The notes under the pieces were generated by a model that did no database searches, was not told the DNA's origin, and was given only the letters and a program-made list of their open reading frames with translations. Shown piece after piece: positions 13,001 through 24,214 of a DNA stretch of 64,000 nucleotides. Position 1 is the first letter of the stretch. Each line of letters starts with the position of its first letter. The translations under genes were made by a program, and so were the position numbers. This DNA is from Tetranychus cinnabarinus (lineage: Eukaryota > Arthropoda > Arachnida > Trombidiformes > Tetranychidae), in contig WHVY01000004.1 in assembly GCA_022266195.1 (NCBI GenBank), forward strand, positions 9,131,501 to 9,195,500, in the 5' to 3' direction.

Positions 13001-13450
13001 TTTACAAAATTTAACCGAATTATAATTAAAATGCAGTGTTAATCGGACTCAATGACGATAAATTAACAAAAATTATAAAATTTGTAGCAATTTGATCATT
13101 AATTAATTAAAATCATTGAGTGACATAGGACAAAAAGCTAAGCCAATTTAGTCTCATTTTGGGAATATTGACTGTAGTTGATCATAAGTTACACCAGCAA
13201 AATAAGTTTCATGAAATAATCTGCTTTCCTAATTGTACAAAAAGCGATCGAAGTTTCAACTTTGACCACAATTTCCTGGAAAGCTGTAGATAAGAGAAAT
13301 CTTTAAATCGTACAAATGAATTCAACTTTCATTTCCTTACAAGCCAACAGAGTCTAAATTTGAAAGAAATCCATTTTTACTCGTCTTCGCTCATTTGTGT
13401 CAATTTGTGCATAAATGTGTAGTAACAACCCTTTTTCATGTTGACCGAAA
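10020..13450. repeat. foldback structure I (inverted arrays of ~673-bp units)
   Basis: The left arm holds direct units: the landmark CTGATGGACAGTTACCGA recurs near 10683 and 11356, 673 bp apart, with a partial unit near 10021. The right arm holds the same unit inverted (near 12355, and a diverged one near 13270). The arms are more diverged from each other than in foldback II. Segment 10270-11780 is a near-identical direct copy of 14171-15720, at a constant offset of about 3901 bp. No transposase was seen. A 258-bp MITE is inserted in the right arm. Confidence 0.75.
12917..13174. mobile_element. 258-bp MITE, TA target site, copy 1
   Basis: Perfect 26-bp terminal inverted repeats start with CAGTCAATATTCCCAAAATG. 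The element is flanked by TA at 12915-12916 and 13175-13176. The CAGT terminus and TA duplication indicate the Tc1/mariner/pogo superfamily. It has no coding capacity. It is identical by eye to the copy at 21670-21927, which is in the opposite orientation. Confidence 0.9.
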
Positions 13451-13514
13451 ACTCCAATCTAAACTTAGGTTTAAATTCAATTCTAGAAAAATGGATAATT
13501 TTATTGTTTTCTAG

Positions 13515-13667
13515 ATTTTATTCCTTCGAAGGATTGATCGATATGATGTTGGATTCACTTCTGCTGGTTTAGCCTTAAAACCAAGTTTTGTCTCATCATT
13601 GGCTACTATTGCCTTAACTCTTGGATTAGCATTGCCAAGCATCTTCGGTCAATTTTCGCACTCCTAA
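13515..13667 (+). pseudogene. gustatory-receptor-like terminal exon
   Basis: After an acceptor TTTTCTAG the frame is open from its first base (phase 0) for 50 residues to TAA. The peptide contains YDVGFTSAGLALKPSF, then a hydrophobic helix ending ALPSIFGQFSHS. The layout (short pre-helix, one TM, terminal QF) fits the last exon of arthropod gustatory receptors, which usually begins after a phase-0 intron. No upstream GR exons are visible, since repeats occupy that side. It is probably an orphan fragment. Without a search the family assignment is tentative. Confidence 0.3.
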
Positions 13668-13736
13668 TGGAACAACCTGATTGAACTGTAATAGTTTACA
13701 GTAATGACCATTAAACAAAGCAACTTATTCTAAAAT

Positions 13737-13876
13737 AATCTTTACCATGGGATTAATCATGATAATTTATTTAAACTGTGTAAAGTTCCCTTATTTTTTA
13801 TTTCTTGTCTCTAAATCATGTAGAAATGGGGCAAAATTAATTGTAATCGTTTAATATTAATACATAAATAAAAAAT
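13737..13876. repeat. inverted copy of TM9SF2 downstream sequence
   Basis: This stretch is the near-identical reverse complement of 18422-18567, which lies just past the TM9SF2 stop codon. Shared landmarks include CTAAATCATGTAGAAATGGG and the TACATAAATAAAAAATTA end. It abuts the left end of foldback II. Confidence 0.8.
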
Positions 13877-13879
13877 TAG

Positions 13880-16800
13880 TACATCCATTGGTGCTAATAA
13901 ATAATTCATCTGATGGACAGTTACCAAGAAAAGCGATTCAAAGTTAGAACTTCGATCGCCTTTTATTAAGCTATGCAATTGGCTTTTTTCATGAAACTCA
14001 TTTTGAAGATTTAACTTTAGATGAATGATGAACCAGAATATGTAGCCATTTTGACGAATAGGACTTTTCTTTGTCTGTAAAATATATTAGTTCGATTTTA
14101 AGCTAAACCGACTTCATTCTAGGACCATAAGAATTAGCGATTTGAAACTTATTACAAGACCATAGAAGTTGTCCTTTAACATTATGAATTGAATACGGCT
14201 ATCAAATTATCAACGGTTCTCTTGATCTTGGCCATTGACGATAAAACTTTGAACCTCGATATTTCGAAATGACATTACCTAAAACCATGATTCTTTCATC
14301 AATATATCTCTTTACTAATTGAAAATGCAATACTATTATATTGCTTTACATTAAAGCATTTGAGTCATATTGTTTGGCCTTTGAATGAACTATCAACAAC
14401 TTATTTAACAAAACAAACACTTTTTAACTCATTTCTTGGTATATAAACCAATTTTCTGGTTTAACTTAAAACTGAAAAACAAAAGATAATGCTAGAGACT
14501 CGAACGTTTAAGGCAAGGGTTGAGACTGAAATAGGTTGTAGGAACATAAAAATTGAGTCCATTGGTGCTAATAAATAGTTCATCTGATGGACAGTTACCG
14601 AGAAAATCGAGTTGAAAGCTAAAACTTCGATCGCTTTTTGCGCAATTATGGAAGTAGCTTTTTTCATGAAACTTATTTAACTGGTGTGACTTTTAATGAT
14701 CTACCAGAAAATGTATTCATTTTAAGAAATAGAACTTTTCTTTGTCTGTAAAATAGAATAGTTCGATTTTTAGTTTTACCGATCTCATTCTATGACCATA
14801 AGAATAAGCGAATTGAAACTTATTATAAGACCATAAATATTGTTCCTTAACATCATGGATTAAATAAGTTTATCAAATATGCAACGGTTCTCTTGATTTT
14901 GCTCATTAGTCTTAGAACTTTGTGACTCAATATTTCGAGAACGGCCACATTTACAATAATGATTCTTTCACCAATTTGATTCTTACTAATCAATTAATCA
15001 AATCAATCTAATATCTTTTTTATTCTTGAATTCGAGTCATGATTCTTGGGTTTTAAATGAACTATCAACCACTTGTTTAACAAAACAAACTCATCTAAAC
15101 ACATATCTTGGTAAATAAACCAATTTTCTGGTTAATGTTACAACTAAAATGCAAAAAGTAAAGCTAGAGACGCAAACGTTTAATATAAGGGTTGCCATTG
15201 TTGTAGGTTTGTAGGGACATAAAAATCGAGTCTATTGGTGCTAATAAATAATTCATCTGATGGACAGTTACCGATTAAATCGAGTTAAAAGTTAAAACTT
15301 CGTTCGCGTTTTATTGAGCTATGGAAGCAGCTTTTTTCATGAAACTAATTTTGAAGATCTAACTTTTTCTTAACAACCCGAAAATTAATATATTCTGAGA
15401 AAAAACGCTTTCTGTTTCTGTAAAACGGATCAAGTTTGTATTTAAGTTAAACCGATCGCTTTCTTTGACCATAAGGGTTAGCGAGCAGAAACTTATTATT
15501 AGTCCATAAAAATTGTCGCTTCACATTAAGGATTAAATACTTGGATCGATCTATCAACCATTCACTTGATTTTAGCTATTTGTCTTGAAACTTTTCGACT
15601 CAATATTTCGACAATGGCCTTCCATACAGCCATCGTTCTTTTCAAAAACATTAAATTTTATTATGGCTTATAACATGATATGATCGAATACCAAATAAAA
15701 TCTGAGTTAATTCATTTAAGAATAAATATCCTTCTAAAATATAAGCTTTGTGTTTGGTATCCATTCAAATTTATAAATAAAGTCACAAATCTGACAACAT
15801 TAGTAATCCAATGCTATAACTTTTTTTGTATGTTCTTGCATGGTTTAATATTTTAATATATTATAGCCCATAATGCAATCTAATGTTTGAACCAAAAATG
15901 ATGATTCTGAATGGAATCATTTTCAAAATATTGAGTCGCAGACTTTTAAGACTAATGGCCTGTTGCCAGGAGAACTGCTGTTAAATGAGCAAAATTTTTC
16001 AGACCATGATGTAAAGAGACAACTTTTATGATCTTATAATAAGCTTCAACTCGCTAACTTTTATGGTCATAGAATGAAGTCGATTTAACTAAAAATCGAA
16101 CTAATCTATTTTAAAGAAAAATAAAAGTTTTATTTCTTAAAATGAAACGATGTTCTGGTAGATCATTAAAAGTTTGATACTCAAAATTAGTTTCATGAAA
16201 AAAGTTGCTTCCCTAGCTCAATAAAAAGAGATCGAAGTTTCAGCTTCCAACGCGATTTTATCGGTAACTGTCCATCAGATGAATTATTTATTAGCACCAA
16301 TAGACTCGGTTTTTATGTCCCTACAAACCTACAACAATGGCAACCCTTATATTAAACGTTTGCGTCTCTAGCTTTACTTTTTGCATTTTAGTTGTAACAT
16401 TAACCAGAAAATTGGTTTATTTACCAAGATATGTGTTTAGATGAGTTTGTTTTGTTAAACAAGTGGTTGATAGTTCATTTAAAACCCAAGAATCATGACT
16501 CGAATTCAAGAATAAAAAAGATATTAGATTGATTTGATTAATTGATTAGTAAGAATCAAATTGGTGAAAGAATCATTATTGTAAATGTGGCCGTTCTCGA
16601 AATATTGAGTCACAAAGTTCTAAGACTAATGAGCAAAATCAAGAGAACCGTTGCATATTTGATAAACTTATTTAATCCATGATGTTAAGGAACAATATTT
16701 ATGGTCTTATAATAAGTTTCAATTCGCTTATTCTTATGGTCATAGAATGAGATCGGTAAAACTAAAAATCGAACTATTCTATTTTACAGACAAAGAAAAG

Positions 16801-17660
16801 TTCTATTTCTTAAAATGAATACATTTTCTGGTAGATCATTAAAAGTCACACCAGTTAAATAAGTTTCATGAAAAAAGCTACTTCCATAATTGCGCAAAAA
16901 GCGATCGAAGTTTTAGCTTTCAACTCGATTTTCTCGGTAACTGTCCATCAGATGAACTATTTATTAGCACCAATGGACTCAATTTTTATGTTCCTACAAC
17001 CTATTTCAGTCTCAACCCTTGCCTTAAACGTTCGAGTCTCTAGCATTATCTTTTGTTTTTCAGTTTTAAGTTAAACCAGAAAATTGGTTTATATACCAAG
17101 AAATGAGTTAAAAAGTGTTTGTTTTGTTAAATAAGTTGTTGATAGTTCATTCAAAGGCCAAACAATATGACTCAAATGCTTTAATGTAAAGCAATATAAT
17201 AGTATTGCATTTTCAATTAGTAAAGAGATATATTGATGAAAGAATCATGGTTTTAGGTAATGTCATTTCGAAATATCGAGGTTCAAAGTTTTATCGTCAA
17301 TGGCCAAGATCAAGAGAACCGTTGATAATTTGATAGCCGTATTCAATTCATAATGTTAAAGGACAACTTCTATGGTCTTGTAATAAGTTTCAAATCGCTA
17401 ATTCTTATGGTCCTAGAATGAAGTCGGTTTAGCTTAAAATCGAACTAATATATTTTACAGACAAAGAAAAGTCCTATTCGTCAAAATGGCTACATATTCT
17501 GGTTCATCATTCATCTAAAGTTAAATCTTCAAAATGAGTTTCATGAAAAAAGCCAATTGCATAGCTTAATAAAAGGCGATCGAAGTTCTAACTTTGAATC
17601 GCTTTTCTTGGTAACTGTCCATCAGATGAAATATTTTTTAGCACCAATGGACTCGGTTTA
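13880..17660. repeat. foldback structure II (3.8-kb palindrome of ~673-bp units)
   Basis: Three head-to-tail units in the left arm (landmark CATCTGATGGACAG at 13908, 14581, 15254) face three inverted units in the right arm (reverse landmark at 16268, 16940, 17612). Spacing is 672-673 bp. The mirror centre is near 15768. The outer arms are almost identical, while the central ~970 bp is more diverged. A 68-residue open frame is carried identically at 14461-14667 (-) and 16868-17074 (+), and again at 10560-10766 (-). I treat it as a by-product of the repeat. Confidence 0.85.
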
Positions 17661-18110
17661 TGTCCCTACAAACTAACTGAGTCTAAATTCGAAAGAAATT
17701 AATTTTATTCGTTTTTGTCTTAATATGTGCATTAATGTGATAATTGTAGCTTTTGAGTAGCAACCATTTCAGTCAATTCTTTTAGGATTCATTTTAACTT
17801 GACAAACTTCATGTTTTCTTGCGACCATTCTTTGACCGATCTTAGGTTTTACAATGGGCTAATAACGAATACCTTCTTATGCATGTATAGATTTGAGCTT
17901 GAATAATCATTTATCTTCATGAATCAGGTACCAAATCTGACAACCTAATACAATGCTAACACTTTTATGTATGATCACGAATCATCTAATATTTCAATAT
18001 AATATAAAATATAACCGCTATCACCCAAAAGCAAACTTTCGATAGTTTTAAAATGAAAGGCTATCAAAGGGATAGCAAAGTTATATATGAATGCTTCAAA
18101 CCCCACCACC
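17661..18110. repeat. right flank homologous to 13330-13520
   Basis: The sequence after foldback II (GAGTCTAAATTCGAAAGAAAT and following, to about 17860) is a diverged copy of the sequence that ends foldback I. The repeat family therefore has a shared right border beyond the palindrome. Confidence 0.5.
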
Positions 18111-18120
18111 ATCAGAGAAT

Positions 18121-18300
18121 ACCATTCTAGGACAAAAAAGAGCTGTCAAAAGTACATTCAGTTTCCATCTGTTACCACCGAAACTCGTACACGGACGAGC
18201 AGAAACATAGCCTATTGGAGTTCCCAAACATACGAACATGAACTAGTTTCCAACCAAATTCTTCTTGGGTATCATCATCTGAATCAAAATCAAAATTGCG
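18121..18300 (-). pseudogene. TM9SF2 fragment with internal deletion
   Basis: Two pieces of the neighbouring TM9SF2 coding sequence are fused: 18121-18232 matches 19245-19365 and 18236-18300 matches about 19513-19590, in the same orientation. The pieces meet at a shared CATGA, implying a deletion of about 155 bp at microhomology. The frame is broken. It lies about 280 bp past the stop of the intact gene, on its downstream side. Confidence 0.8.
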
Positions 18301-18579
18301 ATTAGCACAATATAATAAAAATACTTCAACCTCCACTACCATCACCCTCTATTTGTCGCGATTCTTAATTGAAATAAATACGAGTCAACTTTTTAACAAA
18401 TAAATAAATCGTGTATTTTGATTAATTTTTTATTTATGTATTAATCGATTACAACTAATTTTGCCCCATTTCTACATGATTTAGAGACAAGAGATAGAAA
18501 ATAAGGGAGCTTTACACAGTTTATATAAATTATCATGATTGTTATCGGTTTTAATACCATAGTAAAGAAAAAGGATAAA

Positions 18580-20589
18580 TTAGTCAACCTTCACAACGCT
18601 ATAAATTTTTCGCACAAACCAGAAGCTTGCAAAGAAACCGATTGTTCCAGTCAACAAGAAAAATAGGAAAACCATGATTAAAGTATACCCAAAGTACAGA
18701 ATGGTTGAAACAGTGCCTGTAATTGTTAATTTGGTCATAAAAAAGTGTATGCAGTAAAGAAATAGATAAAATGCAGTGAATCCACTCGTTAGGAATGATC
18801 GCCACCACCAATGATAATCTTCTGCACAGAGATGAAAATAGCAAAGCAAAATGGTTGTTTCACTGCAAGTTATAGCGAGAATGATGAAAACGAGGAAAAG
18901 AAAACCAAACATGTAGTACATTTGATTTGACCAGATACTATTTAAAATGAAGAATAATTGAATGAATATACATCCAAAAGGCAAGATTCCTCCCATTATC
19001 ACTCCAGGTATGGGCTGCGTGTATATCGATTGTTCTGGTATCTGTCTGGGTATTTGGTTGGTACGAACTGGATGTTCAATTACTCGTTTTTTAAAACCAA
19101 AATATGCGCCAGCAAAAGTTAGAGGTAAAGAGACGCCGAACCACATAGCAAGAAGAGCAATTAAGGTGGTGAATGGAATAGCTGCCGAACTACCTTTAGC
19201 CCAAAGAAGCAAGTTAAGCACAAAAAATATTGAAAATACTATTCCCGGACAGAGAAGAGCTGTCAAAAGTACATTCAGTTTCCATTTGTAACCACCAAAA
19301 CTTTTATACAGACGAGCAGAAACATAACCTGCTGGAGTTCCCAAACACACAAACATGACCATCGCACAAGTCATTAAAGCTCCTCTATTTGCAGGTGACA
19401 AGAATCCTAAGCAAGCGAAGAATAGAGTAGTTATTGTCATACAGAAAACTTGAACTCCACTTCCAAGAAAAACAGACAACAGCATGGAATGGTGGGGAGA
19501 TCTGAAAATATCTCCATGAACTAGTTTCCAACCAAATTCTTCTTGGGCATCATCCTCTGAATCAATTTGATTATACCTTGCGATATCTTTGTGTAGGGTT
19601 CTCAACAGGATCATAGCTACCATACCGGTGAGGAAAAATACTATTACCAATGAATTCAAGATACTGAACCATTGAATGTTTGTGTGAGGCATTGATTCTA
19701 AAAGATAATCCCAACGAGAAGACCATTTTATTGAGTTGTCAGCCATAAACAATACTGAATACGTGTAATAGATAGTGATGGGTTCGTTGCGTGGATGTCT
19801 TGCTTTGATTTCCATAGGAGTAGTACTAGAGCCACAACTTTTTGAGTCAATTGGATTTTTAGGATCAGATGAGACTACATGTTTTATGCTTCTAGGAGTT
19901 ACTCGTATCCGGGTAATTCGTCCACCTTTGCTGCCAAATCCACCGCCCCAAGCTTCATCAGCCCCTGAATGATAAGTTATCTGCAGATCAACATGATTGA
20001 ATAAATAGAATGTGTCTGCTTTTTTGTAAGCAGGATTCATAACACAGGCATCCTTAGGGTTACCCTGGCTATCAACATAACAACCCATTGGAAATCCTAC
20101 TGAACAATATTGGTGGTCGTCTTCAACAGGATAACACCAAGTAACTGGCATATTGTCAATTATCCAACTATGTTCATAATTCTTTAGCATCCCTTTCATT
20201 AGAAAGTTTAATTTCTCTTCATCTGAGTCAGCATTACTACCAAATTCGTATTTTTTCACACAGAGTAGTTTACAATCTTCATTCTTAAGGAATGAAATGT
20301 TATATGGAGATGATCTTATGCGCTCACCAAAGACAACTTGACCAAGGTTTTCAACAGGAGAATCTTTGTCATGAGCTTGACAGAAGTCGAAACGGTTATA
20401 TTCATAAGGAATGACAGATTCTTCTGAGTCCAAACGATTAACATATAACTTAACTTCAGATTTACAAGTCTCCGTAGCTTGACTTTTTTCACAATAATTG
20501 ACTGGAGCTAGGCCTGGTAAATAAAAACACCAACATACCAGGTTAAGTGATAGTAGAATTACAACACCTAACCAATTCATCTTGATCAT
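18580..20589 (-). CDS. TM9SF2: transmembrane 9 superfamily member 2 (TM9SF2)
   Basis: Uninterrupted 669-residue frame matching the animal TM9SF2 family over its whole length. It has a signal peptide (about 1-22), a lumenal domain with VGFPMGCYV and FYLFNHVDL, then [20 protein letters not shown] before TM1 and nine membrane helices. Conserved stretches include [43 protein letters not shown] and [16 protein letters not shown]. The C-terminus KIYSVVKVD contains the KxD motif that retains the family in the Golgi via coatomer. Family roles include Golgi/endosome trafficking and glycosylation. Either M1 or M4 could be the start. A 61-nt 5-prime UTR intron is visible upstream (donor GTAAGT at 20657, acceptor TCTCAAG at 20597). 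A single coding exon is notable for so long a gene. Confidence 0.95.
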   Translation of the reverse strand: MIKMNWLGVVILLSLNLVCWCFYLPGLAPVNYCEKSQATETCKSEVKLYVNRLDSEESVIPYEYNRFDFCQAHDKDSPVENLGQVVFGERIRSSPYNISFLKNEDCKLLCVKKYEFGSNADSDEEKLNFLMKGMLKNYEHSWIIDNMPVTWCYPVEDDHQYCSVGFPMGCYVDSQGNPKDACVMNPAYKKADTFYLFNHVDLQITYHSGADEAWGGGFGSKGGRITRIRVTPRSIKHVVSSDPKNPIDSKSCGSSTTPMEIKARHPRNEPITIYYTYSVLFMADNSIKWSSRWDYLLESMPHTNIQWFSILNSLVIVFFLTGMVAMILLRTLHKDIARYNQIDSEDDAQEEFGWKLVHGDIFRSPHHSMLLSVFLGSGVQVFCMTITTLFFACLGFLSPANRGALMTCAMVMFVCLGTPAGYVSARLYKSFGGYKWKLNVLLTALLCPGIVFSIFFVLNLLLWAKGSSAAIPFTTLIALLAMWFGVSLPLTFAGAYFGFKKRVIEHPVRTNQIPRQIPEQSIYTQPIPGVIMGGILPFGCIFIQLFFILNSIWSNQMYYMFGFLFLVFIILAITCSETTILLCYFHLCAEDYHWWWRSFLTSGFTAFYLFLYCIHFFMTKLTITGTVSTILYFGYTLIMVFLFFLLTGTIGFFASFWFVRKIYSVVKVD

Positions 20590-20885
20590 GGGATACCTTG
20601 AGAAAAAGAAAAAATATTGAAAAGACAGTCAAAAATTAATTGCTTTAAAGGACTTACCTGTTTTTTAGTGTTACAAAATTTAATCAATTTAGGTTTATCT
20701 TAAACGATTCAGATCCAGGTGTCGTTAAAAAAATATCCAATGAAAGATATATTGTCAAGCGTAGTCGATGAAACATTGAACCAGTGAATTTAAGCCAGCC
20801 AGTCAGTCAGCTCACTCACAGCCAAAAAATATTCAGCTCAAGTGACTCATAGTCAATGATGGTTACTAGTAACTGGTTACTTCAT

Positions 20886-21945
20886 AAGAAGGGTGCAAGT
20901 AAGCTGAAGATAGTTTCTGTAAGCTTTTAAAAGACTTTTGACCCAAACAGTCCAAGTTTCAATGCACTTGACCAGAATCACTCGAAAAAGGTTATCTTCA
21001 AATGCCTAATCTACCAAAGAGTTTATTTGAATAAAAGTCCGATTTTATTTGATTCTCTACACTGCAGTGCTTTTGTATTTCGCTAATTGTTCTATCGTAA
21101 AAACTTCATCCGAAATATCAACTAAAATTTTGCTTTTGATAACCTCTTTCACCAAGAAAAAACTACAGCAGATCGGAAAGCTTCCGAACAGTTCTGAACC
21201 AAATTGAACTATTAATAATAGTAAGACCAAGAGCTTCGAAAATTAATTTTTCAATATTACACTTTTATTCCAGAAAAGGGAAAACACTGATGATTATTGC
21301 AAATGAGAATTTTTTTAAGAAATTCACTGATTAAATATCACATAATTTACATCATTTTGATCATTTGCAATTAATTTGATAAATTTTATCAGGAAAATTT
21401 AAATTGGATGATATTTCACTTCTAACTCAACTTTTAACTTAATTTTCAACTTGGAAAGTTAATTGAACTTTTGAAAATTAAATTTTCAAATTGAAGCATG
21501 AGTTAATAATTGATTCTAGAATCTTTCTGCAGCAAGTAAAATTAGTTAATAAATAAACCTTTAACTGTTAGCCAAATTCAGGACTTAACTGTGGCTAAAA
21601 TATTTTTGTCGATACTATCGCGAAATGTCATGATACATCGATATTCACATCGATATTCACATCGATATACAGTCAATATTCCCAAAATGAGACTAAATTG
21701 GCTTAGCTTTTTGTCCTATGTCACTCAATGATTTTAATTAATTAATGATCAAATTGCTACAAATTTTATAATTTTTGTTAATTTATCGTCATTGAGTCCG
21801 ATTAACACTGCATTTTAATTATAATTCGGTTAAATTTTGTAAATTTTTTGAAAAAAACAACGTTATTTAATTAGTAACCTTGACAACGTCTCATTTTGAG
21901 ATAGTCTCATTTTGGGAATATTGACTGTATTCAGTATCAACACAG
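20886..21945. repeat. segmental duplication, copy A
   Basis: Apart from two later insertions this block matches 40385-41590, from AAGGGTGCAAGTAAGCTGAAG to the TTCAGTATCA just past a CATCGATATT tandem repeat (about three copies here, two in the other block). Copy A holds the 258-bp MITE at 21670-21927. Copy B lacks it but carries a 411-bp element that A lacks. No gene is recognised inside. Confidence 0.85.
21670..21927. mobile_element. 258-bp MITE, TA target site, copy 2
   Basis: Reverse-orientation twin of the element at 12917-13174, with the same length, the same perfect terminal repeats and TA on both sides (21668-21669, 21928-21929). Block 40385-41590 shows the unoccupied site reading CGATATATTCAGTATC, so the insertion is proved within the window. 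Confidence 0.92.
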
Positions 21946-22430
21946 CAAGGCAAAGAGTAAAGAAAGAAGAAGAGACAGAAATTCATGAAATTCAGAATAC
22001 AGTGTATTCAATACATATTGTAAAAGAAATTTTTTTTGGTGTCAGAAGATGGTGCGAGAAAGAGACTTGTTCTTTTTCTCTATCATTTCTCTTTCTTTTC
22101 ATCAATTGAAATTAAATTAAAACAATTAATATAAACATTAGAACAGACTTCTTTGACTACTTTTCAATGTATTGTAATTTAATATTATTTTAATGATTTC
22201 GATGATTTTCATCTCATGAGATTTTCATTTAAAGATAGATTTATGATGATTTAACAGAAAAGACCATTTTAATTGTAAAATCTTAACTTATCGAGCAAAA
22301 GTCTATCAAAAAGTTTTTTCATTTATTTTATTATATTTTACATAGGTGCATTTAAAAGATAATTTGTCATAGTTTTATGTTAGAAAAGCCTACCATCCTT
22401 AAATAGTAAATATAGTTGTTCCTATAACTA

Positions 22431-23303
22431 TTGAATCCGGACAAAAGACGAAGAAATGACTCTTTTGAAAATGATAACTTTTACTTCGACTGGTCTGATT
22501 GTAATTCTACACCAACAAATAGGACATTACACATGACAGCGACAGATACACAGACGTCGCCTAAAGTTGTACATCAAGCGACACAGTCTAGCCAAGATTG
22601 TAACACACCTAATCTTGGGTCAAAGAAAACAACCAAGGATGTAATACTAATTGATAGCTGGGTTAGATCATTGCTTGGTAATAACACATCATATAATCAG
22701 CATAATATTCAATAAAATAAAAATGTTTTCAGTGTTGATGCTGGTGTCAGAGGTGATTTCCATAGTAAAAATGGCAATTCAAGTCGTGCTAGCATTGATC
22801 CTGAAACAGAAGATTATTGAGCTGCTGAATTGAAAGATAAGGGCCAAGGCAGGTCTTCAAAAATGGAGAAACCTTCAGTTTTTTTCTAGATTAGGAAAAC
22901 CTAATATTTGTGAATCAGACAATTTCACATAGACACATTTCCAACCAGTAAAACAACTGTAACCTCAAAAAATCAGGCTGTCGCTATCGAACCTTCATTT
23001 AATGAACATCGCGTAAATTACAATTCAATGAAAATGCAGCTACCACAAGAGGTTCTGCCATCTCATCGGCTTAAAAACCTCAAAAGTCTACGCCACTGCC
23101 AGTTACCTTATTGTAACCGCAAAAGACACCCGAGATTAGTAAGAGGTTCGAGAATCAGAAAAAGACACAGCATTGATTCAGTAACCAATGAGTCTTCGCT
23201 GCCGAAGCGTCAAAACAATGAGGCTCCCTTGGATTCCGTTCCATTAATTCCTTTGGAACTTGTGGAAGATGTTCATTCTTCGTACCAAAAACCATTAGGG
23301 TAA
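22431..23303 (+). pseudogene. decayed multi-exon gene, unrecognised
   Basis: An open stretch at 22431-22715 has no ATG and ends in QHNIQ-stop. It is followed by a splice-like TGTTTTCAG and a second stretch (about 22728-22850) reading GNSSRAIDPETEDY, then an in-frame TGA where the sister copy at 40260-40390 has TTA. A further frame at 23028-23303 is rich in basic residues. The last two are open but unidentified. The in-frame stop and the duplicate copy suggest pseudogene status. The parental gene is not known. Confidence 0.4.
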
Positions 23304-23680
23304 AGGGTCAAAACAGCGAAAGCCAAAACATAGAAGGTCAAAACAGAGAAAGGCAAAATAGCGAAGGGTAAAAATAAGAAGCTAAATAATTAAACTGATT
23401 AAAGTTTTTCTGAAAATTAAACACAATGCTTTGATTGTCATAAACTGAATTGGCTCAACTATTTCATTTAGTTTGCATTTTTTTTTATTCTTTCATTCAA
23501 ATCTTTACCAATCGAATTGTTTCCTCAATCATGGCTAATTACGAACTGATTAAAAAAAGAAAAATGAAAATTTTTGCTTTTATATAGCAATATGTGCATC
23601 GATATTTTTCGCGGATTTGACTTTCTCTATTTTGCTTTCGCTATTTTGTCCTTCTCGGTTTTGACCCCAAACCATCTCTT
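23297..23680. repeat. foldback with minisatellite ends
   Basis: The left end is a tandem array of GGTCAAAACAGCGAAAG-like repeats (23297-23375). The right end (23612-23680) has the same repeats inverted (CTTTCGCTATTTTGTCC and GGTTTTGACC). About 240 bp lie between. This organisation resembles classical foldback elements. Target-site duplication was not resolved. Confidence 0.5.
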
Positions 23681-24157
23681 CTTGAGTGCAATGATACTGT
23701 TAGAGAACTTTAAGTTTAAGTTGATTTTTTTGCGAATCAATGCTTTTCTTGATAAGAATTTGAGTTTTCTTTTTCTGTTAGCATACAAAATTTATCAAAA
23801 ACACGCGATAATATGAGTATATTAGTTGGTAACCTGTGAAGATTAGCACTTTTGTTTTGATCATAAATTGAGTTAAATATTTGCATTAAATACTTTGATA
23901 TTTTCATTATTCTGATATTTTTAGCTAACCCTTGCTCATCCACTTGTTAGTCTAATTTGTATTTTTCCCGTTCAAGTTGATCTTAAATTTATGCCGCGAA
24001 CCTTAAATCTATGATACTAAATGTATAAGCTGAAGTTTGATTGTTTAATCCATTTATGTAAATCTATTATAATATTCGTTTGTCTAAACAGGAAATTTCT
24101 TTTGTTTTTCTCAGAATAATCATGTCATGATAAACATTTTATTTATTGTTTTGTAAG

Positions 24158-24165
24158 TATAAAAG
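24158..24165 (+). promoter_or_regulatory. TATA box (TATAAAAG)
   Basis: Lies 57 nt before the ATG of the signal-peptide exon at 24215, which would place transcription start near 24190. It supports a former gene here. Confidence 0.4.
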
Positions 24166-24214
24166 TCTTTTTTGATAGTCTCATCTATAACGATTTTCAA
24201 CTGCTGAACTAGTG

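Noticed and set aside
18962..19972. Plus-strand frames inside TM9SF2
   Set aside because: Antisense shadows of a strongly conserved gene.
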